Shown piece after piece: positions 1-8,264 of a stretch of DNA of 64,000 bases; positions within the stretch are counted from its first letter, which is position 1; each line of letters starts with the position of its first letter. The stretch spans positions 1-64,000 of the forward strand of contig DATBHB010000186.1 of assembly GCA_036557705.1 (NCBI GenBank), written 5' to 3'. The notes beneath the pieces are model-generated. The model made no database searches. It worked only from the letters and a program-made list of their open reading frames with translations, and had not been told where the DNA came from. Source of the DNA: VAZQ01 sp036557705 (lineage in GTDB: Bacteria; Pseudomonadota; Alphaproteobacteria; Rhizobiales; Xanthobacteraceae). The position numbers and the translations under genes are program-made.

Positions 1-101
1 CAGAACACAATGACGGTCACGATCGCAAACAGCGCAATAAACGGATATCCCTCCCGATGAATCGGCACGAATTGAGACCGGATGGTATCAAAGACGGACA
101 T
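1..101 (-). CDS. psd: phosphatidylserine decarboxylase, N-terminal fragment
   Basis: Only the first 33 codons lie in the window; the gene runs off the left edge. The reading starts MSVFDTIRSQFVPIHREGYP and continues into a hydrophobic membrane segment, which matches the N-terminus of the short proteobacterial phosphatidylserine decarboxylases. These make phosphatidylethanolamine from phosphatidylserine at the inner membrane, using a self-generated pyruvoyl group. The ATG lies 2 bp beyond the stop of the upstream ABC exporter, so the two are probably cotranscribed. The catalytic part is not visible, so the call rests on N-terminal resemblance only. Confidence 0.72.
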   Translation of the reverse strand, partial: MSVFDTIRSQFVPIHREGYPFIALFAIVTVIVF

Positions 102-103
102 GA

Positions 104-2080
104 TCACTCCGCCGCATCGGCCGATTCGATCGCGGCGGCGATCGCGACTTCGTCGACCGGAGGATTGCGATTGGGGGCACCCTCCTCCTCGCCGATGAGC
201 GCCAGCTTCTCGCGCGCCGCTTCAGCCTCGCGCTGGCGATTCCACATGCTGGCGTAGAGGCCGCGCTTACTCAGAAGCTGGTGATGGGTGCCGCGCTCGA
301 CGATCACGCCCTGATCGAGCACGATGATCTCATCGGCGCCGACGATGGTCGAGAGTCGGTGCGCAATCACCAGCGTCGTGCGGTTCCTCGATACCCGATC
401 GAGCGCGTCCTGGATTTCTTTTTCGGTGTGGCTGTCGAGCGCCGATGTCGCTTCGTCGAGCAGGAGAATCGGCGGCGCCTTGAGTATCGTGCGGGCGATG
501 GCGACGCGCTGCTTCTCGCCGCCGGAGAGTTTGAGCCCGCGCTCGCCGACCTCGGTCTCATAACCCTTGGGCGAGAGCCGGATGAAACCGTCGATCTGCG
601 CCAGCCGCGCGGCCTCCTCCACTTCGGCGTCGCTCGCCTCCCAGCGCCCATAACGGATGTTGTAGCGGATGGTATCGTTAAACAACACCGTATCCTGCGG
701 CACCATTCCGATCGCGGCGCGCAGCGACTTCTGCGTCACGTCGCGGATATCCTGCCCGTCGATCAGAATCCGACCGCCGCTCACCTCGTAGAACCGGAAC
801 AACAGCCGCGAGACGGTCGATTTCCCCGCCCCTGAAGGTCCGACGATGGCGACCGTGCGGCCGGCCGGGACCTCGAAGCTCAGCCCTTTGAGGATCGGGC
901 GCGCCGGATCATAGGCGAAGGCGACGTTATCGAAGCGAATCGTGCCGTGCCGCACCGACAGCGGTTTCGCCCCCGGGTTGTCCTCGATCTCCGGCTTGAG
1001 CGCGAGAATGGAGAACATGTTCTCGATGTCGATCACGGCCTGCTTGATCTCGCGGTAGACCATGCCCATGAAGTTCAGCGGCTGATACAGCTGGATCATG
1101 ATCGTGTTGATCATCACGAAATCGCCGACGCTGTTGCGCCCGGCCTTTATGCCGAACGCACACATCACCATGCAGACCGCGAGCCCGAGCGTGAAGATCG
1201 TGGCCTGCCCGGCGTTGAGCACGGCGAGCGACACGTAGGCCTCGACGCTCGCCTTCTCGTAACGCTGCATCGAACGGTCGTAACGGGTGGCTTCGCGCTC
1301 TTCGGCACCGAAATATTTGACAGTTTCGTAGTTGAGCAGCGAATCGATCGCCTTGACGTTGGCGTCGGTGTCGCTGTCGTTCATGCGGCGGCGGATATTG
1401 ATGCGCCACTCGGTCGCCAAATAGGTATACGCGGTGTAGCAGACGACCGTCGCCAGGATCACCGCCACATAGCGCCAGTCGAACTGATAAAGCACAACGA
1501 CGACAACCAGCGAAAGCTCGAAGACGGTCGGCACCGCCTGCATGATCACCATGCGCACGATCGTCTCGATGGCGTTGCGCCCGCGCTCGAGAACGCGAGT
1601 GAGCCCGCCGGTCTTGCGCTCCAGATGGAAGCGCAGCGAGAGGAGGTGCATGTGCTCGAACACGAGATATGCGAGCCGGCGCACCGCGTTCATGGAAACC
1701 TTGGCGAAGATCCCGTCACGCATTTGTGTGAGGACCGCCATCAGGATGCGCATGCCCCCATAAGCCACGGTCATCGCGATCGGCGCGGCCAGGACCCAGC
1801 CGAGCCAATCCGAGGCCGGCTCGCCGTGTGCTCCGATGAGCGCATCGGTTGCCCATTTGAATGTGAACGGCACCGCGATCGTTGCGAGCTTGGCAAGCAC
1901 CAGGAGCAGCAACGCGCCGACGACCCGCAGCTGCAGGTCGCGCCGGTTCGCAGGCCAGATGAACGGCCGAAGCCCAATCAGCGTCGCAAGGAGCTTGCCG
2001 CCGCCTTCGACGGAGATTTCACGCTTGAGGGCGCGGGTGGAGCGGAAGGCGCCGTCTGTCATCGGCAGGTCCGGCGCCAA
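104..2080 (-). CDS. Atm1/HMT1-type ABC exporter, fused permease and ATPase
   Basis: This 658-residue half-transporter has an N-terminal six-helix exporter domain (about 45-360) and a C-terminal ATPase (about 380-610). Walker A is GPSGAGKST at 414-422, the signature LSGGEKQR is at 518-525, and Walker B ILLLDEATSALD starts at 538. The stretch LLNYETVKYFGAEERE near 248-263 is typical of the Atm1/ABCB7 class. Members of that class export glutathione-linked sulfur or metal compounds across the inner membrane in support of Fe-S and heavy-metal homeostasis. The length is usual for the family. A second ATG seven codons in (MTDGAF) is an alternative start. It lies directly upstream of psd with a 2-bp gap. 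The substrate is inferred from the family, not shown. Confidence 0.9.
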   Translation of the reverse strand: MAPDLPMTDGAFRSTRALKREISVEGGGKLLATLIGLRPFIWPANRRDLQLRVVGALLLLVLAKLATIAVPFTFKWATDALIGAHGEPASDWLGWVLAAPIAMTVAYGGMRILMAVLTQMRDGIFAKVSMNAVRRLAYLVFEHMHLLSLRFHLERKTGGLTRVLERGRNAIETIVRMVIMQAVPTVFELSLVVVVVLYQFDWRYVAVILATVVCYTAYTYLATEWRINIRRRMNDSDTDANVKAIDSLLNYETVKYFGAEEREATRYDRSMQRYEKASVEAYVSLAVLNAGQATIFTLGLAVCMVMCAFGIKAGRNSVGDFVMINTIMIQLYQPLNFMGMVYREIKQAVIDIENMFSILALKPEIEDNPGAKPLSVRHGTIRFDNVAFAYDPARPILKGLSFEVPAGRTVAIVGPSGAGKSTVSRLLFRFYEVSGGRILIDGQDIRDVTQKSLRAAIGMVPQDTVLFNDTIRYNIRYGRWEASDAEVEEAARLAQIDGFIRLSPKGYETEVGERGLKLSGGEKQRVAIARTILKAPPILLLDEATSALDSHTEKEIQDALDRVSRNRTTLVIAHRLSTIVGADEIIVLDQGVIVERGTHHQLLSKRGLYASMWNRQREAEAAREKLALIGEEEGAPNRNPPVDEVAIAAAIESADAAE

Positions 2081-2187
2081 CGGGCCGTAGAGGGGGCCGT
2101 CACGAGTCTAGTCATACGCTCCATTCATATGGGTTCTCCGGACATTCAGCCACCCCCTGCGCCTTTCGGCGAGCCGGAATCATGGTT

Positions 2188-2330
2188 GTAGCCCGGATTT
2201 TCGCTTGGTCATAAGGGCATCAACGGCGCACTTCCGCTCAAGCGCAAATCCGGGATCGCGCCGGCCGATCCCGGATCGCGCGATCATCAGGGCGGGTTGC
2301 GCAGACCTCCGATCGCGCGATCCGGGCTAC
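2188..2330. repeat. dispersed palindromic element with GTAGCCCGGAT arms, copy 1
   Basis: The left arm GTAGCCCGGAT at 2188 pairs with ATCCGGGCTAC ending at 2330. Further partial copies of the core (AAATCCGGGATCGC and similar) lie between them. Related arms occur at 51870-51941 and 55357-55483. It sits in the divergent region between the ABC exporter and the LOG-family gene. It has no coding potential that I would trust. Confidence 0.75.
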
Positions 2331-2369
2331 GCGAACACGCGGCTTGACGATCGTCCGGCACTCGCCCAC

Positions 2370-2981
2370 ATGGACAAAATGAGCAAAATAAATTCTGTCT
2401 GCGTGTATTGCGCATCCGGGCCGGGCACCAATCCGGCCTTCGTCGATTCAGCCCGCCGCCTTGGCCGCATTTTTGCCGAAAATGGAATCCGCCTTGTTTA
2501 CGGCGGCGGTTCAATCGGCCTCATGGGAGCACTCGCCAAATCGGTCCTCGAGCACGGCGGTTTCGTCACCGGCGTGATCCCGGATTTTCTCGTCAACCGC
2601 GAGCACATGTTGGAGCGGTCGCAAGAGCGCATCATCACCCGCCACATGCATGAGCGAAAGCGCATCATGTTTGAGCGGGCGGACGCTTTCGTGGCGCTGC
2701 CCGGAGGGGTCGGCACGCTGGAAGAGCTGGTCGAGCAGATCACCTGGACACAGCTGGGGCAGCACAAGAAGCCGATTCTGCTCGCGAACATTGAAGGATT
2801 CTGGGAGCCACTCTGCGCATTACTCGATCACATGAGGAAACTCGAATTCATCCGCGAAGATATAGCATTCGATCTCCTGGTTGCACAGCGCGTAGAAGAC
2901 GTGCTGCCGATGCTATCCGAAGCAGCGCGGGCAATTCCGGAAGCGGCGAAGGAAATGACAGTCGCCGCCCAACGGATGTAA
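2370..2981 (+). CDS. LOG-family (TIGR00730) nucleotide phosphoribohydrolase
   Basis: This is a 203-residue Rossmann-like protein. Counted from MDKMSK, it has the family glycine turn GGGSIGLMG at 45-53 and the diagnostic PGGVGTLEE motif at 111-119, preceded by the conserved RKRIMFERADAF stretch. LOG-type enzymes release ribose 5-phosphate from nucleoside 5'-monophosphates, including cytokinin nucleotides; the substrate here is not known. The reading frame stays open further upstream to 2205, but that part lies in repeat sequence, so the start is placed at 2370 (or at the ATG three codons later). The gene is convergent with cimA, with a palindromic element filling the gap. Confidence 0.9.
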   Translation: MDKMSKINSVCVYCASGPGTNPAFVDSARRLGRIFAENGIRLVYGGGSIGLMGALAKSVLEHGGFVTGVIPDFLVNREHMLERSQERIITRHMHERKRIMFERADAFVALPGGVGTLEELVEQITWTQLGQHKKPILLANIEGFWEPLCALLDHMRKLEFIREDIAFDLLVAQRVEDVLPMLSEAARAIPEAAKEMTVAAQRM

Positions 2982-2997
2982 GCGATTCCATGCGGCT

Positions 2998-3130
2998 GTA
3001 GGGTGGGCAAAGGGGCAACGCGCTTCAGCGCGTGCGCCGTGCCCACGCGGACGCGTGCCGCGTGGGCACGGCGCTCGTCTGTACGTGTAGAGCCGCTCGT
3101 TCGTGTGGACCGCGCCTTTGCCCACCCTAC
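2998..3130. repeat. palindromic intergenic element (GTAGGGTGGGCAAA family), copy 1
   Basis: A perfect 15-bp inverted repeat, GTAGGGTGGGCAAAG at 2998-3012 and its complement at 3116-3130, bounds this element. Inside is a second hairpin built from CGTGCCCACGCGG and CCGCGTGGGCACG. The element exactly fills the gap between the convergent LOG and cimA genes, and its right arm abuts the cimA stop codon. Other copies are at 8910-9069, 31267-31407, 53915-53959 (core only) and 54813-54969. It may act as a two-way terminator or transcript stabiliser; that is inference. Confidence 0.85.
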
Positions 3131-4726
3131 TCACGCCGGAGCGCCGGAGCGGACGAGCTTATAGACGATCGAATCCATCAATGCCTGGAACGAGGCCTCG
3201 ATAATGTTCGACGACACGCCCACTGTGGTCCAGTGCTCGCCGGATTCGTCGGCGCTCTCAATCAGCACGCGCGTGACCGCACCGGTGCCGCTGTTGAGGA
3301 TGCGCACCCGATAATCCGTGAGCTTCAGCCCAGTGATGTAGCTCTGATAGCGTCCGAGATCCTTGCGCAGCGCGACATCGAGGGCGTTGACCGGACCGTT
3401 ACCTTCGCCCGCCGAGATCAGCGTCTCCTCGCCGACTTTGACCTTGACGACCGCCATCGACACGGTGACCCGCTCGCCAAGCGCGTTCTGGCGCTGCTCC
3501 ACGTTCACGTCGAATTGGACTACGTCGAAATAATTTGGAACACCGCCGAGAATACGCCGCGCCAGAAGCTCGAAGGACGCATCGGCCGCCTCGTAGGCGT
3601 AGCCGATCGCCTCGCGTTCCTTGACCACGTCAAGGAGCCGCCCGATGCGCGGATCGTTCTTATCCACCCGCAGGCCGATCCGCTCCAGTTCGGCCAAGAC
3701 ATTCGATCGCCCGGCCTGATCGGAAACCAGCACCTTGCGTCGATTTCCCACCCGTTCCGGCTGCACGTGCTCGTAGGTCGCCGGGTCCTTGACGATGGCG
3801 GAGGCATGAATGCCGGCCTTGGTCGCAAACGCACTCTCGCCCACATAGGGCGCATGGCGGTTGGGCGCGCGATTAAGCATCTCATCAAGCGCGTGCGAGA
3901 CATGCGCAAGTCCCTCGAGCTTGTCGTCTGACACGCCGATCTCGAACCGCTCGCTGAAATCCGATTTGAGCTTCAGCGTCGGGATAATCGATACCAGATT
4001 GGCATTGCCGCACCGCTCGCCCAGTCCGTTGAGCGTACCTTGAATCTGTCGCGCCCCGGCGCGCACCGCGGCCAGCGAGTTCGCCACCGCCTGCTCGGTA
4101 TCGTTGTGCGCATGAATGCCGACATGGCTGCCCGGGATCACCTTGCAGACTTCGGCCACGATTCTTTCCACTTCGTGCGGCAGCGCGCCGCCATTGGTGT
4201 CGCAGAGGACGACCCAGCGCGCGCCCTCGTCATAAGCGGCCTTGGCGCAAGCGAGCGCGAACTGCGGATTGGCCTTGTAGCCGTCGAAGAAGTGCTCGCA
4301 GTCGAGCAGCACCTCGCGGCCCTTGACGCGCGCCGCGCGCACACTCTCGCGAATCGAGGCGAGGTTTTCGTCCTCGGTCGTCTCAAGCGCAACGCGCACG
4401 TGATAATCCCACGACTTTGCCACGAAGCAAATGGCATCGGCCTGCGCATCGAGCAATCCGGCGAGGCCGGGATCGTTCGAAGTCGAGCGCCCCGGCCGCC
4501 GCGTCATGCCGAAGGCGGTAAGCGTGCTGCGCAAAGGCCGGCGCTCCGAGAAAAACTCGGTGTCGAGCGGGTTCGCACCCGGATAGCCGGCTTCGACGTA
4601 ATCGATGCCGAGGTCGTCGAGCATGCCGGCTATGGCGAGCTTGTCATGGAGAGTAAAGTCGACGCCGTTTGTTTGCGCGCCGTCGCGCAATGTCGTGTCG
4701 AATAGGTAGAGGCGTTCGCGAGTCAT
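3131..4726 (-). CDS. cimA: (R)-citramalate synthase
   Basis: This 531-residue protein belongs to the isopropylmalate/homocitrate synthase family. It has the catalytic entry motif DTTLRDGAQT (10-19), the divalent-metal motif GIHAHND (203-209), NGLGERCGNA (233-242), and a C-terminal regulatory LeuA-dimer-type domain. Length and motifs fit CimA better than LeuA. CimA condenses pyruvate with acetyl-CoA to citramalate, giving a threonine-independent route to 2-oxobutyrate and isoleucine. The start is 7 bp after the stop of the upstream small membrane protein gene, and it is the last gene of the cysS operon. The link to cysS suggests amino-acid housekeeping rather than a dedicated isoleucine operon. 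Confidence 0.93.
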   Translation of the reverse strand: MTRERLYLFDTTLRDGAQTNGVDFTLHDKLAIAGMLDDLGIDYVEAGYPGANPLDTEFFSERRPLRSTLTAFGMTRRPGRSTSNDPGLAGLLDAQADAICFVAKSWDYHVRVALETTEDENLASIRESVRAARVKGREVLLDCEHFFDGYKANPQFALACAKAAYDEGARWVVLCDTNGGALPHEVERIVAEVCKVIPGSHVGIHAHNDTEQAVANSLAAVRAGARQIQGTLNGLGERCGNANLVSIIPTLKLKSDFSERFEIGVSDDKLEGLAHVSHALDEMLNRAPNRHAPYVGESAFATKAGIHASAIVKDPATYEHVQPERVGNRRKVLVSDQAGRSNVLAELERIGLRVDKNDPRIGRLLDVVKEREAIGYAYEAADASFELLARRILGGVPNYFDVVQFDVNVEQRQNALGERVTVSMAVVKVKVGEETLISAGEGNGPVNALDVALRKDLGRYQSYITGLKLTDYRVRILNSGTGAVTRVLIESADESGEHWTTVGVSSNIIEASFQALMDSIVYKLVRSGAPA

Positions 4727-4733
4727 TGACGGA

Positions 4734-4850
4734 TCAGAGCAGACGATAGACCGAATAGAGTGTGAACACGACCGCAGCGGCGATCACCGCCCATTTGAGG
4801 ATGATGTAATAGAGCCAGTACTGCGGGAACGGCGTGTCGGGCTTCTTCAT
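4734..4850 (-). CDS. small single-span membrane protein (38 aa)
   Basis: This is a short gene of unknown function. It reads MKKPDTPFPQYWLYYIILKW, followed by a hydrophobic segment that ends VYRLL. One transmembrane helix is predicted, covering most of the C-terminal half. Its ATG overlaps the TGA of the acetyltransferase gene (ATGA at 4850-4847), and cimA begins 7 bp after its stop. Such coupling supports real translation despite the tiny size. No function can be assigned. Confidence 0.72.
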   Translation of the reverse strand: MKKPDTPFPQYWLYYIILKWAVIAAAVVFTLYSVYRLL

Positions 4851-5353
4851 CGGGCGGCTTCCTTCGCGCGAAGTGTCTTTTCCATGGTGGTGTTGGCGAG
4901 CCATTCGCCGCCGCAACGGATCGAGTTGCGCTGCTGCGGCACGAATCCGCGGTGCCGGAAAAACTCCTGCGCGCTGTCGCTTACCTCCGCGCTCAGCCGC
5001 AGCGCCCCGCGCGCGGCCGCGAGTCTTTCGAGTGCATCGACGAGCATCGTTCCCACCCCCTGCCCCGCCGCAGCAGGATGCACGTAGAGCATGTCGATCC
5101 GGTCGCTTCCCTTGAGCGAAGAAAAACCCACGGGCGACCCGTTGATCGTGGCAAGGAGAGTAAGCTGGCTCGCGAGCCGCGTGCCGAAGGCCTCCTCGTC
5201 GGCCGCAGCTGCGACCCAGGCTTCCCGCTGAGCATCGCTGTAATCGTCGGCGGCCAGTTCCTCGATGCTGGTACGAAAAATTTCACCGAGCACCGCGACA
5301 TCGGAGCGCAGGAACGGCCTTACGGCCATTGTCGGATGCGCGCTCGCGCTCAT
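4847..5353 (-). CDS. GNAT-family N-acetyltransferase
   Basis: This 168-residue protein fits the GNAT fold. The acetyl-CoA binding signature is visible as HPAAAGQGVGTMLVDALE near 97-114 (the Q/RxxGxG/A loop), preceded by a beta strand IDMLYV and followed by a C-terminal FFRHRGF motif typical of small-molecule acetyltransferases. The start at 5353 is chosen because its ATG overlaps the cysS stop as ATGA; an ATG five codons earlier is possible. It is the second gene in a translationally coupled row: cysS, this gene, a 38-aa membrane protein, cimA. The acceptor substrate is unknown. Confidence 0.85.
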   Translation of the reverse strand: MSASAHPTMAVRPFLRSDVAVLGEIFRTSIEELAADDYSDAQREAWVAAAADEEAFGTRLASQLTLLATINGSPVGFSSLKGSDRIDMLYVHPAAAGQGVGTMLVDALERLAAARGALRLSAEVSDSAQEFFRHRGFVPQQRNSIRCGGEWLANTTMEKTLRAKEAAR

Positions 5354-6741
5354 CGCTTCAGCCTCCACGCCGTGGTGCCGTCCCTCTTGTCTTCCAGCTC
5401 GATTCCCATTTCCTTGAGTTCATGGCGAATGCGATCGGCTTCCGGAAAGTTCTTTGCCTTTCGAGCGCTGTTGCGAGCATCGATGAGCGAGACGATTTTT
5501 CCTTCGTCGATTCCCCGGCGCTGCCGCTTGAGAATGTCTTCGAAATTGACCTTGCCGACATCGATTCCCAGAAAATCGAGACTGGCCCGCAGATCGCAGT
5601 TGGACTGGTACTTTCCTTTGCGGCCCTCGTCCAAAAGTGCGTGAAGCGACGCTATCATCTGAGGTGTATTAAGGTCGTCGGTCAATGCTTCAAACACATC
5701 CTGGTTCACGGCGCCCTGCGCGGCGTCTGCATCAACAGTTGCCGCGCGAAAATGATCGAGCGCGGCAGCAGCTTCCTCAGTCGCCTTTTTTGTCCAATCG
5801 ATCGGCTGCCGGTAATGCGTCATCAGCATCTGATAGCGCAGCACGTCGCCGGGCCATTGCTCGAGCAGCTCGCGGATGGTGAGGAAATTGCCCGCCGACT
5901 TCGCCATCTTCTCGCCTTCGACCTGAAGAAAGCCGTTGTGCATCCAGGAACTCGCCATCACCAGCGAATGAAATGCGCAGCGTGACTGCGCAATCTCGTT
6001 CTCGTGGTGTGGAAATACCAGATCGATGCCGCCGCCGTGGATGTCGAAGGTCTCGCCGAGATGCTTCCAGGCCATTGCCGAGCACTCGATGTGCCAGCCC
6101 GGACGGCCGGCCGTGGCGATGCCTGCCGGCGATGGCCAGGCCGGCTCGCCCGGCTTAGAGGGCTTCCAGAGCACGAAATCCATCGGATCTCGTTTGTAGG
6201 GTGCGATGTCGACTCGGGCGCCCGCGAGCATTTCGTCGAGTGAACGCCGCGAGAGCCTGCCGTAATCCGGCATGGACGGAACGCTAAACAGCACGTGCTC
6301 CTGCGCCACATAGGCATTGCCGAATTCGATGAGGCGCTGGATCAGCGCCTTCATCTCGGCAATGTGCTCGGTCGCGCGCGGCTCGACCGTGGGCGCCAGA
6401 CAACCAAGCGCCGCAACGTCTTCATGGAACTGCCGCTCGGTCTTTTCAGTAACGAGTCGGATCGCTTCATTGAGCGGCCGATCCGGATATTCCTGCGCCG
6501 CGCGGGCGTTGATCTTGTCGTCAACGTCGGTGATGTTGCGGACGTAAACCACATGATCGGCGCCATAGAGGTGGCGCAGCAGCCGGAACAGCACGTCGAA
6601 AACAATGATCGGACGCGCGTTGCCGATGTGGGCAAAATCGTAGACCGTCGGCCCGCACACATACATGCGCACGCGACAGGGATCGAGCGGCCGAAACCGC
6701 CGCTTTTCACGCGTGAGCGTGTCATAGAGGTGCAGTTCCAT
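5350..6741 (-). CDS. cysS: cysteinyl-tRNA synthetase
   Basis: This 463-residue class I aminoacyl-tRNA synthetase charges tRNA-Cys. From MELHLYDTLT it shows the CGPTVYDFAHIGNARP signature, with zinc ligand C29 and HIGN at 38-41. C220, H245 and nearby E249 are the other likely zinc ligands. The KMSKS loop appears as KMAKS at 278-282. The start at 6741 is preferred over an ATG 12 codons upstream because family members begin at this point. It is the first gene of a four-gene minus-strand operon ending with cimA. The 457-bp region upstream has no gene and presumably carries the promoter. Confidence 0.96.
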   Translation of the reverse strand: MELHLYDTLTREKRRFRPLDPCRVRMYVCGPTVYDFAHIGNARPIIVFDVLFRLLRHLYGADHVVYVRNITDVDDKINARAAQEYPDRPLNEAIRLVTEKTERQFHEDVAALGCLAPTVEPRATEHIAEMKALIQRLIEFGNAYVAQEHVLFSVPSMPDYGRLSRRSLDEMLAGARVDIAPYKRDPMDFVLWKPSKPGEPAWPSPAGIATAGRPGWHIECSAMAWKHLGETFDIHGGGIDLVFPHHENEIAQSRCAFHSLVMASSWMHNGFLQVEGEKMAKSAGNFLTIRELLEQWPGDVLRYQMLMTHYRQPIDWTKKATEEAAAALDHFRAATVDADAAQGAVNQDVFEALTDDLNTPQMIASLHALLDEGRKGKYQSNCDLRASLDFLGIDVGKVNFEDILKRQRRGIDEGKIVSLIDARNSARKAKNFPEADRIRHELKEMGIELEDKRDGTTAWRLKR

Positions 6742-7198
6742 TGCGACATCCCCGGCCCCGCTGGCCGGGCGTCCCAAATCTCGATCAGGAGAGAAAAGAC
6801 GGCCGCAGCCAGCGAGTCGCTAGCGAATAATCTCCCGGCAAATGCCGCAGATTGCGTTAAGGCCGCTCATGGGCGGACAATGGGGAACGAGGCCGCCACC
6901 GTCAAGGGGCAACGGACGGGGTGCAATTAAGGTGGGCAAAATCGAGCAGATATTGTGGCCAAAAGGCAAGTGCTGCGACCCGATTTTGCCCTTTGCCCAG
7001 GCTATGAGAGTCCCGCCGTGGGCAGCGCAAAACAATCCGTGAGTGTGGCTTTTCTGCTCTAGTCGGGGTTCGCGGCCGGCGCTACCCAGGCGGGTCACGA
7101 TGGCGAGTCGCTTGGCTCGCAGGGGGTTAACCGGGCTTCAACCGTTCGCACGCAGTCTCCGGATATGCATCGATCCGGTGCATTGTCATGAGTCAATC
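6742..7198. other. gene-free intergenic region upstream of cysS
   Basis: No credible coding sequence or RNA gene is seen here. A degenerate copy of the GTGGGCAAA palindrome lies at about 6931-6991 (GGGCAAAATCG at 6934-6944 pairs with CGATTTTGCCC at 6981-6991). The region separates the divergent cysS operon and the small secreted protein gene and should hold both promoters, but no convincing -35/-10 pair was identified. Confidence 0.5.
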
Positions 7199-7507
7199 AT
7201 GCGCTATTTCCTCGCTGCCTTCACGCTTGCATTCGCGATCGATGCTCAACTTGCGGCGCATGCCGAGAGGCGTACTTTCATAATCGCCAACAATCCTGAC
7301 GGCTATGGGATCGACCGCTGCCTCGCCACCGGAGCGAGTTGCGGCGTGGCAGTTGCATCCGCCTACTGCCGATCGCGCGACTTCAGCACTGCGGCCTCGT
7401 TCCGCAAGATCGATCGCCACGACATTACCCCTGCCGACGTGACGGCGAGCGACGCCTGCCCACGCGGCGCCTGTGATGCGCTGGTCGCGATCGAGTGCAC
7501 CCGCTGA
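7199..7507 (+). CDS. small secreted cysteine-containing protein, function unknown
   Basis: This 102-residue protein starts with a clear signal peptide (MRYFLAAFTLAFAIDAQLAA, cleavage near AHA). The mature part has FIIANNPDGYGIDRCL and several cysteines (DRCLATGASC, AYC, DAC, RGAC, ECTR) that could form disulfides in the periplasm. I recall similar short proteins in Bradyrhizobium-like genomes, but no function is known. The frame is open further upstream to 7043, but the signal peptide fixes the likely start at 7199. It is followed at once by an inverted-repeat tract (7509-7576). Confidence 0.7.
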   Translation: MRYFLAAFTLAFAIDAQLAAHAERRTFIIANNPDGYGIDRCLATGASCGVAVASAYCRSRDFSTAASFRKIDRHDITPADVTASDACPRGACDALVAIECTR

Positions 7508-7508
7508 C

Positions 7509-7576
7509 CAGAGGTCAGATGTCGGAGATCAGACAGAATTTCTGACCTCTGAAATCTGGCATCTGACATCTGTTCG
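7509..7576. repeat. short inverted-repeat tract after the secreted protein gene
   Basis: CAGAGGTCAGA (7509-7519) and TCTGACCTCTG (7541-7551) form an 11-bp perfect inverted repeat, followed by further ATCTGACATCTG-type repeats. It begins 2 bp after the stop codon at 7507 and could fold as a terminator-like hairpin. Similar low-complexity 'tcagatc' tracts follow other genes in this window (56788-56838 and 61287-61362). Confidence 0.55.
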
Positions 7577-7599
7577 CGGCTGCTATAGAAAGGCCCGCG

Positions 7600-8205
7600 A
7601 TGACAGCGGGCGCGCGGACGATGAAAGCCAGCCAGAACGCGGCGGCAGCGCACGATGGGACGGCTATGCCGGAGACCGCCGGCTGCTCGCAGGCCGCGCT
7701 GCTGCGGCTCGAAGATTTTCTACCGCATCGGCTCAATGTCCTTTCCAACCTGGTCTCTCAAGCCTTGACCCGCGTCTATGGAGGTCACGGTATAACAATA
7801 CCTGAATGGCGCGTGCTTGTGAGCCTGGGTCAGTTCGGCGTCATGACCGGCAAGGCGATCGGCGCGCGCACGCACATGCATAAAACCAAGGTCTCGCGTG
7901 CGGTGGCCGAACTCGAGCGACGCAAATGGTTGAGCCGCCGCGCCAATCGCTCTGATTTGCGGGAGGCTTTCCTGTCGCTGACCCCGGCCGGGCGCGCTGT
8001 CTATGAGGAACTCGCGCCGCGCGCGCTTGAGTTCACGGCGCGCCTCTCGGAAGCCATATCGCCAACCGACCATCTTGCCTTCGACCGCGCCGTCAAACAG
8101 TTGACCGCGCGATCCGCGGCCCTGGTCGCGAAATCAGAGGACAGAAAACACAGGACGGAGGACAGACAAGAAACCTACGAATCTGACAAGTGTGATGGCC
8201 ACTAA
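7600..8205 (+). CDS. MarR-family transcriptional regulator
   Basis: This 201-residue winged-helix protein has a dimerisation helix, then ITIPEWRVLVSLGQFGVMTG and the recognition segment THMHKTKVSRAVAELERRKW. The wing (RANRSDLREAFLSLTPAGRA) is classic MarR. Such regulators usually respond to phenolic ligands and repress neighbouring transport or degradation genes. maiA lies 59 bp downstream on the same strand and is a possible target. Starts at 7600, 7621 or 7666 are all possible. The last roughly 24 residues (after LVAKSE) are rich in charged residues and encoded in a repetitive GAGGACAGA tract, so the C-terminal tail looks like read-through into a repeat. Confidence 0.86.
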   Translation: MTAGARTMKASQNAAAAHDGTAMPETAGCSQAALLRLEDFLPHRLNVLSNLVSQALTRVYGGHGITIPEWRVLVSLGQFGVMTGKAIGARTHMHKTKVSRAVAELERRKWLSRRANRSDLREAFLSLTPAGRAVYEELAPRALEFTARLSEAISPTDHLAFDRAVKQLTARSAALVAKSEDRKHRTEDRQETYESDKCDGH

Positions 8206-8255
8206 ATTTCAGGAATCGATCTGATCCGTGTATTCTCTGTCGTCTGTCCTCCGTC
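8154..8255. repeat. 14-bp inverted repeat flanking the marR stop codon
   Basis: GACGGAGGACAGAC at 8154-8167 is the exact complement of GTCTGTCCTCCGTC at 8242-8255. The left arm lies inside the last codons of the MarR gene and the right arm just before maiA. It could fold into a long stem in the marR-maiA transcript. Confidence 0.6.
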
Positions 8256-8264
8256 GTTTGACCA

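Noticed and set aside
281..2191. Long open frames on the plus strand opposite the ABC exporter gene
   Set aside because: They mirror the codon pattern of the exporter on the other strand, lack recognisable domains and ribosome sites, and are expected in GC-rich DNA.
7043..7198. Longer start for the small secreted protein
   Set aside because: The signal peptide begins at MRYFLA (7199); the upstream residues do not fit a secreted protein.
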